Source: Micromonospora sp. WMMD1128
GTDB lineage: Bacteria > Actinomycetota > Actinomycetes > Mycobacteriales > Micromonosporaceae
Assembly (NCBI RefSeq): GCF_027497235.1
Contig: NZ_CP114902.1
Coordinates: forward strand, 124,001 to 188,000
Direction: 5' to 3'
DNA length: 64,000 bases
Shown one piece after another: positions 8,906-17,995 of the stretch (position 1 is the first letter of the stretch; each line of letters starts with the position of its first letter). Position numbers and translations under genes: made by a program. The notes beneath the pieces were generated by a model. That model did not search any database. It had not been told where the DNA came from and worked only from the letters and a program-made list of their open reading frames with translations.

Positions 8906-9664
8906 GTGCTGCTCTGCATCGACATCGGAAACACCAACACCGTGCTGGCGACCTTCGACGGCGACAAGCTGGTGCACTCCTGGCGGATCAAGACCGACGC
9001 CCGTTCCACCGCGGACGAGCTGGGCCTGATGTTCCGCGGGTTGCTTGCCGGTGACGCGGTGGAGATCACCGGGGTGGCCGCCTGCTCGACCGTGCCGGCC
9101 GCGTTGCGCTCGCTGCGCACCATGCTGGCTCGCTACTACGCCGACCTGCCGAGCGTCATCGTCGAGCCGGGCGTGCGGACCGGGGTGCAGCTCGCCATCG
9201 ACAACCCGAAGGAGGTGGGCGCGGACCGGGTGGTGAACACCCTCGCCGCGTACACGCTCTACGGCGGGCCGTCGATCGTCGTCGACTTCGGCACCACCAC
9301 GAACTTCGACGTGATCAGCGACCGGGGCGAGTTCCTCGGCGGGGCGTTCGCGCCGGGCATCGAGATCTCCTTCGACGCGCTCGCCGCCCGCGCTGCGCAG
9401 CTGCGCAAGGTGGAGGCCACCCGGCCCCGCTCGGTGATCGGCAAGAACACCGTGGAGTGCCTTCAGGCCGGCCTCTACTTCGGCTTCGCCGGCCAGGTGG
9501 ACCGGATCGTCGAGCGGATGTCCGGGGAACTGGGCGAGGTGAACGCGGTCATCGCCACCGGCGGCCTGGCCTCGCTGGTGCTGTCCGAGTGCCGCACCAT
9601 CACCCACCACGAGCCGATGATCACCCTGATCGGCCTGCGGATGGTCTACGACCGCAACACCTGA
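8906..9664 (+). CDS. coaX: Type III pantothenate kinase
   Basis: 252 residues; the first committed step of CoA synthesis, phosphorylating pantothenate. The ASKHA-fold phosphate loop LLCIDIGNTNTVLATFDGD is at 2-20, then VEPGVRTGVQ, DNPKEVGADRVVN and VVDFGTTTNFDVI. The GTG start is preceded by TAGGCT at 8894-8899 with a 6-nt gap and no Shine-Dalgarno, so it may also be read from a leaderless transcript although nadC lies just upstream. Having panC, panD and coaX within 6 kb links vitamin and CoA synthesis. Confidence 0.96.
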   Translation: MLLCIDIGNTNTVLATFDGDKLVHSWRIKTDARSTADELGLMFRGLLAGDAVEITGVAACSTVPAALRSLRTMLARYYADLPSVIVEPGVRTGVQLAIDNPKEVGADRVVNTLAAYTLYGGPSIVVDFGTTTNFDVISDRGEFLGGAFAPGIEISFDALAARAAQLRKVEATRPRSVIGKNTVECLQAGLYFGFAGQVDRIVERMSGELGEVNAVIATGGLASLVLSECRTITHHEPMITLIGLRMVYDRNT

Positions 9665-9668
9665 GGTG

Positions 9669-9722
9669 CAAGGAGGGGGCCCTTGTTAACGCTTCCGGTA
9701 TAGGAAGGGCCCCCGGTTAACG
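9669..9722. repeat. GGGGCCCC hairpin repeat, copy A, in a convergent intergenic region
   Basis: Arms with core aagggagg/gggggccc face each other as aaggagggggccctt (from 9670) and gaagggccccc (9704-9714), with the spacer gttaacgcttccggtatag. It fills the 65-bp gap between the convergent coaX and methyltransferase genes. Two relatives occur at 40027-40073 and 44840-44891 with the same ggggcccc core and ttaacgc spacer, so this is a dispersed family probably acting as a bidirectional terminator. Confidence 0.8.
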
Positions 9723-9729
9723 CCAGCGC

Positions 9730-10470
9730 TCACCGCTTGCGCGCCGTGAACACAAGCGTCCGGTACGGCAGTTCGACGGTCTCCCGACCGACCAGGTCGG
9801 GGTGGGTGGCGAAGAGGTCGCGGAGTTCCCGGTCGATCCTCGCCTGCTCGTCGGCGGTGGCGGTCAGCCAGAAGGAGCGGGTGCGCAGCATGCCGATCAC
9901 CCCGTCCGGGGTGAGCGTGGTCCGATGGGTGAACTCGGTCAGCTCCACCCGGCCGAAGGCCGGTCCGAAGCTGGTGACCTTCTCGACCAGGTTGCCGGCG
10001 TGGTCGCGCAGGTCGGCGATCCGCTCCAGCTCGGCCACCCACTCGACGTCGTTGTCCCGGGTGTTCCAGATCGGCGCGAAGGTGCCACCGGGGCGCAGCA
10101 CGCGGGCGATCTCGGCGTGCGCCGGCTCCTTGTCGAACCAGTGGTAGGCCTGCCCGACCAGCACCGCGTCCGCCGAACCGTCCGGCAGCGGCACCGATTC
10201 CGCGCTGCCGGCGAGCGCCGTCGTGCCCGTGGTGGCGACCGCCAGTTGCGCCCGCATCCCCGGATCCGGCTCGACGGGTACGACGTGGTGCCCGAGCGCC
10301 GTCACGCCACGCGTGAGGATGCCGGTGCCGGCACCGAGGTCCACCACCCGGGCCGGGGCGGTCAGCCCGGCCAGCGCCCAGCGCAGCGCCGCCTCGGGAT
10401 AGCGGGGCCGGAACCGGTCGTACGCGGCGGCGGCCGCGCCGAACGAGAGCGCCGCAGTGGGGTCGGTCAT
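9730..10470 (-). CDS. Class I SAM-dependent methyltransferase, substrate unknown
   Basis: 246 residues. N-terminal FGAAAAAYDRFRPRYPEAAL is typical of UbiE/methyltransferase-11 proteins; motif I is VVDLGAGTGILTRG at about 42-55, with VEPDPGM after it and VGQAYHWFD and RVLRPGGTF downstream. The start at 10470 has TAACCT 7 nt upstream on the same strand and no Shine-Dalgarno, consistent with a leaderless message. It is isolated on the minus strand between coaX and lysS. The substrate cannot be told from sequence. Confidence 0.85.
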   Translation of the reverse strand: MTDPTAALSFGAAAAAYDRFRPRYPEAALRWALAGLTAPARVVDLGAGTGILTRGVTALGHHVVPVEPDPGMRAQLAVATTGTTALAGSAESVPLPDGSADAVLVGQAYHWFDKEPAHAEIARVLRPGGTFAPIWNTRDNDVEWVAELERIADLRDHAGNLVEKVTSFGPAFGRVELTEFTHRTTLTPDGVIGMLRTRSFWLTATADEQARIDRELRDLFATHPDLVGRETVELPYRTLVFTARKR

Positions 10471-10564
10471 GGCGGGCAGGTTATCCCGTAACGGTCGGCA
10501 CGGCGCTTGAGTACGCTCATGGGCTGACCCCGCCGTTGTCCCCCAAGGCCTGAGGAAGCGTGCC

Positions 10565-12073
10565 GTGACCGAGCAGAACGCCCTGCCCACCGACCCCGCC
10601 GACGACCTTCCCGAGCAGATGAAGGTCCGCCGGGAGAAGCGGGACCGGATGCTCGCCGAGGGCGTCGAGCCGTACCCGGTGGGTTTCCCCCGGACCACCA
10701 CGCTCGCGCGGCTCCGCGAGCGCTACGCCGACCTGCCCACCGACACCGCCACCGGGGACCGGGCCTCGGTCACCGGCCGGGTGATCTTCATTCGCAACAC
10801 CGGCAAACTCTGCTTCGCCACGCTGCGCGACGGCGACGGCACCGAGCTTCAGGCGATGCTCTCGCTGGACCGGGTCGGGCCGGAGCGCCTGGCGGACTGG
10901 AAGCGCCTGGTGGACCTCGGCGACCACGTCGGGGTGACCGGTGAAGTGATCACCAGCCGGCGCGGCGAGTTGTCCGTGCTTGCCGACGAGTGGGCGGTCA
11001 CCGCCAAGGCGCTACGCCCGCTGCCGGTGGCGCACAAGCCGTTGAGCGAGGAGTCCCGGGTCCGGCAGCGCTACGTGGATCTGGTGGTCCGCCCGCAGGC
11101 CCGGCAGATGGTCCGCACCCGGGCCACCGCGGTCCGCAGCCTGCGGGACACCCTGCACGCGCAGGACTTCGTCGAGGTCGAGACCCCGATGCTCCAGTTG
11201 CTGCACGGTGGCGCCGCGGCCCGCCCATTCGTGACCCACAGCAATGCGCTCGCCACCGATCTGTATCTGCGAATCGCACCGGAACTGTTTCTCAAGCGCG
11301 CGGTGGTGGGTGGCGTCGACCGTGTCTTCGAGATCAACCGCAACTTCCGTAATGAGGGCATAGACTCTTCGCACTCGCCGGAGTTCGCGATGCTGGAGAC
11401 CTACCAGGCGTACGGCGACTACGACACGATGGCCGAGCTGACCCGAAATCTGGTGCAGCAGGCCGCCGTCGCGGTCGCCGGCTCGACGGTGGTGACGCAC
11501 GCCGACGGCCGTGAGTTCGACCTGGGCGGCGAGTGGCGGTCGGTGACGCTGTTCGGTGTTCTTTCCGAAGCGCTCGGTGAGGAGGTCACCGTCCGCACGG
11601 AAAGGTCACGCCTGGTGGAGTACGCGGACAAGATCGGTCTCTCGGTGGACCCGAAGTGGGGGCCGGGCAAGTTGGCCGAGGAGTTGTTCGAGGAGTTGGT
11701 GGTGCCGTCGTTGCAGGCGCCCACGTTCGTCCGCGACTACCCGGAGGAGACCAGTCCGCTGACCCGGGCGCACCGCAGCGAGCCGGGGCTGGCCGAGAAG
11801 TGGGACCTCTACGTGCTGGGATTCGAGCTGGGCACCGCCTACTCCGAGCTGGTCGACCCGGTGGTGCAGCGGGAGCGGCTGGTGGCCCAGGCGCAGCTCG
11901 CGGCGCGCGGCGACGACGAGGCCATGCGGCTCGACGAGGACTTTCTCCGGGCGATGGAGTACGGAATGCCGCCGGCCGGTGGTATGGGAATGGGAATCGA
12001 CCGGCTCCTGATGGCCTTGACCGGCCTGGGAATTCGGGAAACCATCCTGTTCCCCTTGGTCCGGCCGGAGTAG
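10565..12073 (+). CDS. lysS: Lysyl-tRNA synthetase, class II
   Basis: 502 residues. An N-terminal OB-fold anticodon-binding domain (about 55-165, [16 protein letters not shown]) precedes the class II catalytic core: motif 2 around [20 protein letters not shown] and motif 3 [15 protein letters not shown] near the end. A GTG start follows a gaggaag ribosome-binding site. A TACGCT box at 10512-10517 could be the -10 of its promoter, giving a leader of about 40 nt. Codon use near 11300-11420 is slightly less GC-rich than its neighbours. Confidence 0.97.
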   Translation: MTEQNALPTDPADDLPEQMKVRREKRDRMLAEGVEPYPVGFPRTTTLARLRERYADLPTDTATGDRASVTGRVIFIRNTGKLCFATLRDGDGTELQAMLSLDRVGPERLADWKRLVDLGDHVGVTGEVITSRRGELSVLADEWAVTAKALRPLPVAHKPLSEESRVRQRYVDLVVRPQARQMVRTRATAVRSLRDTLHAQDFVEVETPMLQLLHGGAAARPFVTHSNALATDLYLRIAPELFLKRAVVGGVDRVFEINRNFRNEGIDSSHSPEFAMLETYQAYGDYDTMAELTRNLVQQAAVAVAGSTVVTHADGREFDLGGEWRSVTLFGVLSEALGEEVTVRTERSRLVEYADKIGLSVDPKWGPGKLAEELFEELVVPSLQAPTFVRDYPEETSPLTRAHRSEPGLAEKWDLYVLGFELGTAYSELVDPVVQRERLVAQAQLAARGDDEAMRLDEDFLRAMEYGMPPAGGMGMGIDRLLMALTGLGIRETILFPLVRPE

Positions 12074-12109
12074 GCACGCAAGGCTTCTCCGGCTTGTTAC
12101 GCGATCCTA

Positions 12110-12140
12110 TTGACGGAGCAAGCGTCGGACAGGTTATTGT
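12110..12140 (+). promoter_or_regulatory. Candidate promoter for lsr2
   Basis: TTGACG at 12110-12115 and TATTGT at 12135-12140 are separated by 19 nt in the 115-bp gap between lysS and lsr2, an unusually AT-rich spot. It is followed by a 40-50 nt leader and the cgaaagga ribosome-binding site of lsr2. The hexamers are good but the spacer is 1-2 nt longer than ideal. Confidence 0.5.
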
Positions 12141-12188
12141 GCTCGGTGTATTGCAGGAGCACAACCCTGCTCGAAAGGAATGTGGGAC

Positions 12189-12539
12189 GTGGCCAAGCAG
12201 ATCATTCACAAGCTGGTCGATGACCTGGACGGCGGGGACGCTGACGAGACTGTCAAGTTCGCGCTCGACGGCGTGCAGTACGAGATCGACCTCTCGGCCT
12301 CCAACGCGGAGAAATTGCGCGACGTATTCGCGCAGTACATCGCGCACGGCTCGAAGGTCGGTCGTGGGGGCGTGGTGGTGGGCGGCCGGGCCGCGCGTGG
12401 TCGCGGCGGCGCGACCGCGGACCGCGAGCAGAACCGGGCCATCCGCGAGTGGGCCAAGAAGGCCGGCAAGGACATCTCCGACCGGGGCCGGATCCCGCAG
12501 GAGATCGTGGACGAGTACCACGCGAAGGCGGGGCACTGA
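12189..12539 (+). CDS. lsr2: Nucleoid-associated protein Lsr2
   Basis: 116 residues. The N-terminal dimerisation half starts AKQIIHKLVDDLDGGDADETV, a family hallmark. A basic Gly/Arg linker at 56-75 leads to the C-terminal DNA-binding domain, whose AT-hook-like RGR (99-101, DISDRGRIP) inserts into the minor groove. Lsr2 bridges DNA and silences AT-rich, often horizontally acquired genes. The GTG at 12189 is chosen over the ATG at 12180 because the aaagga ribosome-binding site is correctly spaced for it and because family members begin MAKQ. Confidence 0.97.
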   Translation: MAKQIIHKLVDDLDGGDADETVKFALDGVQYEIDLSASNAEKLRDVFAQYIAHGSKVGRGGVVVGGRAARGRGGATADREQNRAIREWAKKAGKDISDRGRIPQEIVDEYHAKAGH

Positions 12540-12564
12540 CCCCGTCGTACGCGATGGTGGCGGC

Positions 12565-12597
12565 ACGCCGGTCCGGAGGACGTTTCCGGGCCGGCGT
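12565..12597 (+). terminator. Hairpin terminator after lsr2
   Basis: A 12-bp stem (12565-12576 with 12586-12597, one G-U pair) around a 9-nt loop begins 26 nt after the lsr2 stop. There is no T-tract, as usual in high-GC actinobacteria. Confidence 0.5.
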
Positions 12598-13036
12598 CGG
12601 CGTTTCCCGGCCGGCCCTGCTGGATGTCTGGTTCGTGGTTATTTGGGCGGTCGGTGGGCCGCTGTTCGGTCCCGGTCCCGGCGCGGGAAGAAACCGGCGT
12701 CGGACGGAGTTGTCCACAGGCGGTGGAGATTGCGTCCACAGGCTGTGGACGACCGAGGCGGGTGTGCGTTTCCCCGCTCGAAGCCCCTCGACCGGGCCTT
12801 CCGCTGCCGGTCGAATTTCGCTCTGCGCGTACAGGCGGGAGTCCCGGAACACCTCCTGAGCGTGGACGGTTGGCAGAAACGACGTCGGAACGGTCGCCGG
12901 CGGGGTCACACGACCTCAGCGGAGACGGTCCGCGACGATAGAGTAAGGAGGCACGGACGCCCGTCCCGGACGTCCGCGCACCGGCCCCGCCGAGATCTGA
13001 CCATCAAGGCGCACGGCATGTGAGGAGCACGAGGGC
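12598..13036. other. Intergenic region between lsr2 and clpC
   Basis: No convincing gene is present. It holds the TTGTCCACA-type cluster described separately (12710-12752), a possible -10 TAGAGT at 12939-12944 for clpC and the clpC ribosome-binding site gaggag before 13037. I looked for the ClgR operator (GTTCGC-N5-GCGAAC type), which controls clpC in other actinobacteria, and saw no good match. Confidence 0.5.
12710..12752. promoter_or_regulatory. Cluster of three DnaA-box-like sites including a 19-bp palindrome
   Basis: TTGTCCACA at 12710-12718 is identical to the actinobacterial DnaA-box consensus I know from Streptomyces. GCGTCCACA (12732-12740) and, inverted, TCGTCCACA (12744-12752) follow. 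The last two form a perfect palindrome with 9-bp arms cgtccacag/ctgtggacg around one central base (12733-12751). It lies about 300 bp upstream of clpC. It could bind DnaA or another factor; no origin genes are nearby. Confidence 0.55.
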
Positions 13037-15574
13037 ATGTTCGAGCGGTTCACCGACCGAGCGCGACGGGTTGTCGTCCTGGCCCAGGAAGAGGCCCGGA
13101 TGCTCAACCACAACTACATCGGTACGGAGCACATCCTGTTGGGCCTGATCCATGAGGGTGAGGGTGTGGCGGCGAAGGCTTTGGAGAGCCTGGGTATCTC
13201 GTTGGAGGGCGTCCGCCAGCAGGTTGAGGAGATCATCGGTCAGGGCCAGCAGGCGCCGAGTGGGCATATCCCGTTCACGCCGCGGGCGAAGAAGGTGTTG
13301 GAGCTGTCCCTGCGCGAGGCGCTGCAGCTCGGCCACAACTACATCGGCACCGAGCACATCCTGTTGGGCCTGATCCGTGAGGGCGAGGGCGTGGCCGCCC
13401 AGGTGCTGGTGAAGCTCGGCGCCGACCTCAACCGGGTCCGTCAGCAGGTGATCCAGCTGCTGTCGGGTTATCAGGGCAAGGAGCCGGCTGCTGCGGGTGC
13501 TGCGCCGGGTGAGGCCGCGCCGTCGACGAGTTTGGTGTTGGATCAGTTCGGTCGGAACCTGACCCAGGCTGCTCGGGAGGGCAAGCTCGACCCGGTGATC
13601 GGGCGGGAGAAGGAGATCGAGCGGGTCATGCAGGTGTTGTCCCGCCGGACGAAGAACAACCCGGTGTTGATCGGTGAGCCCGGCGTGGGTAAGACCGCTG
13701 TGGTGGAGGGCTTGTCCCAGAAGATCATCAAGGGTGAGGTGCCGGAGACGCTGAAGGACAAGCAGCTGTACACGCTTGACCTGGGTGCGTTGGTGGCGGG
13801 TTCGCGCTACCGGGGTGATTTCGAGGAGCGGCTGAAGAAGGTGCTCAAGGAGATCCGCACCCGGGGTGACATCATCTTGTTCATCGACGAGATCCACACG
13901 TTGGTGGGTGCGGGCGCGGCGGAGGGTGCGATCGACGCCGCGAGCATTTTGAAGCCGATGCTGGCGCGTGGTGAGTTGCAGACCATCGGCGCGACCACGC
14001 TGGATGAGTACCGTAAGCATTTGGAGAAGGACGCGGCGTTGGAGCGTCGGTTCCAGCCGATCCAGGTGGGTGAGCCGTCGCTGGCGCACACCATCGAGAT
14101 TTTGAAGGGTCTGCGGGACCGGTACGAGGCGCACCACCGCGTGAGCATCACCGACGCGGCTCTGGTCGCGGCGGCCACCCTGGCGGATCGGTATATCTCG
14201 GATCGGTTCCTGCCGGACAAGGCGATCGATTTGATTGATGAGGCGGGTGCGCGGATGCGGATCCGTCGGATGACGGCGCCGCCGGACCTGCGGGACTTCG
14301 ATGAGCGGATCGCGCAGGTGCGTCGGGACAAGGAGTCCGCGATCGACGCGCAGGACTTCGAGCGGGCCGCGCAGTTGCGGGACACGGAGAAGCAGTTGCT
14401 GGGTCAGAAGGCGCAGCGGGAGAAGGAGTGGAAGGCCGGGGATCTGGATGTCGTCAGTGAGGTCGACGACGAGCAGATCGCTGAGGTGCTCGGGAACTGG
14501 ACCGGTATCCCGGTGTACAAGTTGACCGAGGAGGAGACGTCGCGTCTGCTGCGGATGGAGGACGAGCTGCACAAGCGCGTCATCGGGCAGGAAGACGCGG
14601 TCAAGGCGGTGTCGAAGGCGATCCGGCGCACGCGGGCGGGTTTGAAGGATCCGAAGCGGCCGTCGGGGTCGTTCATCTTCGCCGGCCCGTCCGGTGTGGG
14701 TAAGACCGAGCTGTCCAAGGCCCTGGCGGAGTTCCTGTTCGGGTCCGAGGACGCGTTGATCCAGTTGGACATGTCGGAGTTCCACGACCGGTACACGGTG
14801 TCCCGGCTCGTCGGTGCCCCTCCCGGGTATGTCGGGTACGACGAGGGTGGGCAGCTGACGGAGAAGGTGCGGCGGCGGCCGTTCTCGGTGGTGTTGTTCG
14901 ACGAGATCGAGAAGGCCCACCCGGATGTGTTCAACACGCTGTTGCAGATCCTGGAGGACGGCCGGTTGACCGATGGTCAGGGTCGGATCGTGGACTTCAA
15001 GAACACGGTCATCATCCTGACCACCAACCTCGGTACCCGGGACGTCGCGAAGGCGGTGTCGCTGGGCTTCCAGGCCTCCGACGATTCCGAGTCGAACTAC
15101 GACCGGATGAAGCAGAAGGTCAACGACGAGCTCAAGCAGCACTTCCGGCCCGAGTTCCTCAACCGGATCGACGACACGATCGTGTTCCACCAGCTGCGGG
15201 AGATCGAGATCCTGTCGATCGTGGACATCATGATCCAGCGGATCGAGGGTCAGCTGCGGAACAAGGACATGGGCCTGGAGTTGACCGACAACGCCAAGAA
15301 ATATTTGGCGAAGAAGGGCTTCGACCCGGTCCTGGGCGCCCGTCCGCTACGCCGCACCATCCAACGCGACATCGAGGACAACCTGTCCGAACGGATCCTG
15401 TTCAACGAACTGACCCCCGGCCAGATCGTCGTCGTCGACTGCGAAGGCGACCCCGACAACATCGACAAGGCCAAACTCGTCTTCCGCGGCGCGGACCGAC
15501 CCGACGCCGTCCCGGACGCGGTGCCGGCCGATCTCGGCGCCGCATCCACCGGCGCGGACGACAACGCCGCGTAG
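13037..15574 (+). CDS. clpC: ATP-dependent Clp protease ATP-binding subunit ClpC
   Basis: 845 residues. Two Clp N-domain repeats ([12 protein letters not shown] occurs at about 17 and 92) bind adaptors. AAA+ D1 has Walker A GEPGVGKT near 213-220 and Walker [10 protein letters not shown]; a UVR/M-domain coiled coil (about 420-460) follows; D2 has Walker A GPSGVGKT near 550-557. It unfolds substrates for the ClpP protease in the cytoplasm. The gene uses many more T- and G-ending codons (ttg, ggt, gtg) than its neighbours over its middle, then returns to C-ending codons after about 15330. It is probably monocistronic, ending at a strong terminator. Confidence 0.97.
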   Translation: MFERFTDRARRVVVLAQEEARMLNHNYIGTEHILLGLIHEGEGVAAKALESLGISLEGVRQQVEEIIGQGQQAPSGHIPFTPRAKKVLELSLREALQLGHNYIGTEHILLGLIREGEGVAAQVLVKLGADLNRVRQQVIQLLSGYQGKEPAAAGAAPGEAAPSTSLVLDQFGRNLTQAAREGKLDPVIGREKEIERVMQVLSRRTKNNPVLIGEPGVGKTAVVEGLSQKIIKGEVPETLKDKQLYTLDLGALVAGSRYRGDFEERLKKVLKEIRTRGDIILFIDEIHTLVGAGAAEGAIDAASILKPMLARGELQTIGATTLDEYRKHLEKDAALERRFQPIQVGEPSLAHTIEILKGLRDRYEAHHRVSITDAALVAAATLADRYISDRFLPDKAIDLIDEAGARMRIRRMTAPPDLRDFDERIAQVRRDKESAIDAQDFERAAQLRDTEKQLLGQKAQREKEWKAGDLDVVSEVDDEQIAEVLGNWTGIPVYKLTEEETSRLLRMEDELHKRVIGQEDAVKAVSKAIRRTRAGLKDPKRPSGSFIFAGPSGVGKTELSKALAEFLFGSEDALIQLDMSEFHDRYTVSRLVGAPPGYVGYDEGGQLTEKVRRRPFSVVLFDEIEKAHPDVFNTLLQILEDGRLTDGQGRIVDFKNTVIILTTNLGTRDVAKAVSLGFQASDDSESNYDRMKQKVNDELKQHFRPEFLNRIDDTIVFHQLREIEILSIVDIMIQRIEGQLRNKDMGLELTDNAKKYLAKKGFDPVLGARPLRRTIQRDIEDNLSERILFNELTPGQIVVVDCEGDPDNIDKAKLVFRGADRPDAVPDAVPADLGAASTGADDNAA

Positions 15575-15589
15575 GACAACGCCGCGTAG
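15560..15589 (+). repeat. 15-bp tandem duplication spanning the clpC stop codon
   Basis: gacaacgccgcgtag occurs twice back to back (15560-15574 and 15575-15589). The first copy encodes the last residues and TAG stop of ClpC; the second repeats the stop out of use. A recent slippage duplication is the simplest explanation. Confidence 0.9.
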
Positions 15590-15610
15590 GTCAGGGCAAC
15601 TGTTCCCAGG

Positions 15611-15649
15611 GCGACGGCCCCGGTCGGCGAGAGCCACCGGGGCCGTCGC
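15611..15649 (+). terminator. Strong terminator after clpC
   Basis: A perfect 14-bp GC-rich stem (15611-15624 with 15636-15649) around an 11-nt loop, followed by cttt, lies 37 nt after the clpC stop. It could also stop transcripts running the other way from mutY. Confidence 0.85.
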
Positions 15650-15664
15650 CTTTCCGGGCGCGCG

Positions 15665-15837
15665 GTGACCAGGCCCAGGCGCAGGGGGCAGCACTGACCG
15701 GGCTCAGGCGCGGGAGGCGGCCGTGACCGGGCTCAGCGCCGGGGGCGGCGGTGACCGGGCTCAGGGCGAGAAGGCGGCGGTGACCGGGCTCAGTGCGAGA
15801 GGGCGGCGGTTACTGGGGTCAGGGCAGCAGGGGGACG
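15665..15837. repeat. Six tandem 29-bp units between clpC and mutY
   Basis: Units headed by gtgaccgggctcag start at 15665, 15694, 15723, 15751, 15780 and 15809, spaced 29, 29, 28, 29 and 29 bp. The inner four are close to identical at their heads; the outer two are diverged. The last unit overlaps the mutY 3' end: the mutY stop (15819-15821 on the minus strand) lies in the ctcag/gtcag part of the repeat. There are no unique spacers, so it is not a CRISPR array. Confidence 0.85.
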
Positions 15838-16721
15838 GCGGGGCCGTCGCCGGCCAGCCGGAAGGACTCCTGACCCACCGGCTCCACAAGCCCGTCGGTG
15901 ACCAGGCCGGCCAGTGCCCGCGCCCGCTGCACGTCGTCGTGCCAGACCTGGTCCAGCCGCTGGTGCGGCACCGGTCCGGTGGCGTCCCGGAGCACCGCGA
16001 GCAGCAGTCCGCGTACCTGCCGGTCGGTGCCGGCGTAGCGCTGTGGGCGGCGGGTCGGTCCGGCGGGGGCAGCCTGCCCGGATGCCCGCCAGGCGCAACT
16101 GGACTCGACCGGACACACCGCACAGCGGGGCGCGCGGGCGGTGCAGACGACCGCCCCGAGTTCCATGAACGCCGCGCTGGCCAGGGCCGCCGCGGCCGGT
16201 TCGACGGGTAGCAGTTCCTCGGTGGCGACCAGGTCCGCGGGCCGGGTGGTCGGGCCGGCGTCGGGCTCACCCGCGACCGCCCGGCTCACCACCCGCCGGA
16301 CGTTCGTGTCCACCACCGGGTGCCGCTGACCGTACGCGAACGCGGCCACCGCGCGGGCCGTGTACGTGCCGACGCCGGGCAGCGCCAGCAACTGGTCGAG
16401 CCGGTCGGGCACCACTCCGCCGTGCCGCTCCACGACCGCCACCGCGCACTCGCGCAGGCGTACCGCCCGGCGGGGGTAGCCGAGCCGTCCCCACATCCGG
16501 ATCGCCTCGGCCGGGGTGTCCTCCGCGAGCGCGCGCGGTTCCGGCCAGCGGGCCAGCCACGCCTGGAAGGCGGGCACCACCCGGACCACCGGGGTCTGCT
16601 GGAGCATGACCTCACTGACCAGGATCGCCCAGGCGCCGATGCCCGGCCTGCGCCAGGGCAGATCACGGGCGTTGCGCTCGTACCACCGGCTGACCTGGGT
16701 GGCGAAGGTGGGCTCAGTCAT
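15819..16721 (-). CDS. mutY: A/G-specific adenine glycosylase
   Basis: 300 residues. It removes adenine mispaired with 8-oxoguanine. Catalytic Glu37 lies in SEVMLQQTPV, the helix-hairpin-helix is LPGVGTYTARAV (114-125), catalytic Asp is Asp138 in VDTNVRR, and the iron-sulfur loop has Cys193, 200, 203 and 209 (C-X6-C-X2-C-X5-C). The C-terminal 8-oxoG-recognition NUDIX-like domain is short, as in many actinobacterial forms. The end of the gene runs into a 29-bp tandem repeat. Confidence 0.95.
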   Translation of the reverse strand: MTEPTFATQVSRWYERNARDLPWRRPGIGAWAILVSEVMLQQTPVVRVVPAFQAWLARWPEPRALAEDTPAEAIRMWGRLGYPRRAVRLRECAVAVVERHGGVVPDRLDQLLALPGVGTYTARAVAAFAYGQRHPVVDTNVRRVVSRAVAGEPDAGPTTRPADLVATEELLPVEPAAAALASAAFMELGAVVCTARAPRCAVCPVESSCAWRASGQAAPAGPTRRPQRYAGTDRQVRGLLLAVLRDATGPVPHQRLDQVWHDDVQRARALAGLVTDGLVEPVGQESFRLAGDGPAVPLLP

Positions 16722-16817
16722 GGCGGTGCCGATGATGTCACGGGTGTCCTTCCCGCAGGTTGGGCGGGCCGGGTGGGCCGGCGCGGCGGGTCTCCGGCGG
16801 CGGGGCAGAATGTCCGA

Positions 16818-17330
16818 ATGAATGAGCTCGCGATCACCGTCATCGGTCGGGACCGGCCGGGCATCGTGGCCGATGTCGCGGAGGTCCTCGCCCGGCTCGG
16901 CGCGAACCTCACCGACTCGACGATGACCCGGTTGCGGGGGCACTTCGCGATGACCCTGATCTGCGTGGGCCCGGCCGCCGCGGATGTCGAGGCCGCGCTG
17001 GCCCCGCTCGCCTCCGACGGGCACCTGCTGGCCACCGTGCGCGCGGTCACCCCGGACGGTGGCAGCACCTCCGCCGGTGAGCCGTACGTGCTGGCGGTGC
17101 ACGGGGCCGACCGCATGGGCATCGTCGCGGCGATGACCCGGGTGCTGGCCGATGTCGGCGGCAACGTGACCGACCTGAGCACCCGGCTGACGGGTTCGCT
17201 CTACGTGGTGGTCGCCGAGGTGGAGTTGCCGCCGGGCAGCTCGGACGAGGTGGCCGGCCGGCTGACCCGGGCCGCGGCGGAGTTGGGCGTCGGGGTCAGT
17301 CTCCGCCCGGCGGACACGGACCTGCTGTGA
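16818..17330 (+). CDS. Tandem ACT-domain protein, GcvR-like
   Basis: 170 residues made of two ACT domains, each opening with the ligand-loop pattern (ITVIGRDRPGIVADV at 6-20; AVHGADRMGIVAAM near 95-108) and continuing with LGANLTDS / VGGNVTDLS. Such proteins sense amino acids; the GcvR group regulates glycine cleavage in enterobacteria, but no gcv genes are here. The stop overlaps the GTG start of def (GTGA), so the two are translationally coupled. Start chosen at MNELAITV. Confidence 0.85.
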   Translation: MNELAITVIGRDRPGIVADVAEVLARLGANLTDSTMTRLRGHFAMTLICVGPAAADVEAALAPLASDGHLLATVRAVTPDGGSTSAGEPYVLAVHGADRMGIVAAMTRVLADVGGNVTDLSTRLTGSLYVVVAEVELPPGSSDEVAGRLTRAAAELGVGVSLRPADTDLL

Positions 17331-17890
17331 CCGCCGAGGGTTACGCCGGCCTGGGCGGCTGGACACCGGAGAAGCTCGGCGTTCCGGGCGAGGTGCGTCG
17401 GGTGGTCGCCGCCCCGGAGCCGGTGCTGAGCCGGCCCGGCCCGGAGGTCGACCCCACCTCGGTCGAGGTGGTGCGGCTGGCCGCCGACCTGGTGGCGACC
17501 ATGCGGGTCTCGCCTGGTTGTGTGGGGCTGGCGGCGCCGCAGGTGGGGGTGAGCGCCCAGGTGTTCGCGGTGGACGTGACCGGGCACCCCAAGGCGGTGA
17601 CCGTGCACGGCACGTTCGTGCTCTGCAACGCCCGGGTGGTGGAGGCGAGCCGGTGGAAGGCAGGCCGGGAGGGCTGTATGTCGGTGCCGGACCTGACCGG
17701 CGACGTGAAGCGGGCCAGCCGCCTGGTGGTGGAGGGGATGCTGCCGGGCAGCGGCGAGGTGGTGCGGTTGGTCACCGACGGTTTCGAGGCGCGTGCGCTA
17801 CAGCACGAGATCGACCACTGCGCCGGCCAGCTCTTCCTCGACCGGGTGGCCGGGGCGCACGCCGTCTACCAGCGCAAGGTCTATCTCTGA
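17327..17890 (+). CDS. def: Peptide deformylase
   Basis: 187 residues. It removes the N-formyl group from nascent proteins. All three motifs are present: GLAAPQVG (67-74), EGCMSVP (115-121, with metal ligand Cys117) and QHEIDH (159-164, ligands His160 and His164, catalytic Glu161). The EGCMS variant and 20-residue N-terminal extension are typical of actinobacterial secondary deformylases. It is coupled to the ACT-domain gene upstream. Confidence 0.95.
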   Translation: MTAEGYAGLGGWTPEKLGVPGEVRRVVAAPEPVLSRPGPEVDPTSVEVVRLAADLVATMRVSPGCVGLAAPQVGVSAQVFAVDVTGHPKAVTVHGTFVLCNARVVEASRWKAGREGCMSVPDLTGDVKRASRLVVEGMLPGSGEVVRLVTDGFEARALQHEIDHCAGQLFLDRVAGAHAVYQRKVYL

Positions 17891-17995
17891 CGGGGCCCGC
17901 CCGCTTCCACTGTGGACGCGATGTCGGTTGTGGCGCAGGGTCACCGGCGCGTCGGACCGGCGCGCCGAGCGTCACGCGACTACGGTAGGCGCATC

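Noticed and set aside
12710..12752. Replication origin
   Set aside because: DnaA-box-like sites are present but there is no dnaA, dnaN, gyrB or AT-rich unwinding region; the count of boxes is too low for an actinobacterial oriC.
12889..13036. ClgR operator upstream of clpC
   Set aside because: Looked for GTTCGC-N5-GCGAAC-type symmetry; only partial half-sites seen.
13004..15190. 728-codon open frame antisense to clpC
   Set aside because: It lies wholly opposite the unmistakable clpC gene; long antisense frames are expected from GC-rich third positions, and the translation has no domain and repetitive Arg/Leu/Gln content.
15665..15837. Possible CRISPR array (29-bp period)
   Set aside because: The units are directly contiguous with no unique spacers, and no cas gene is in the window.
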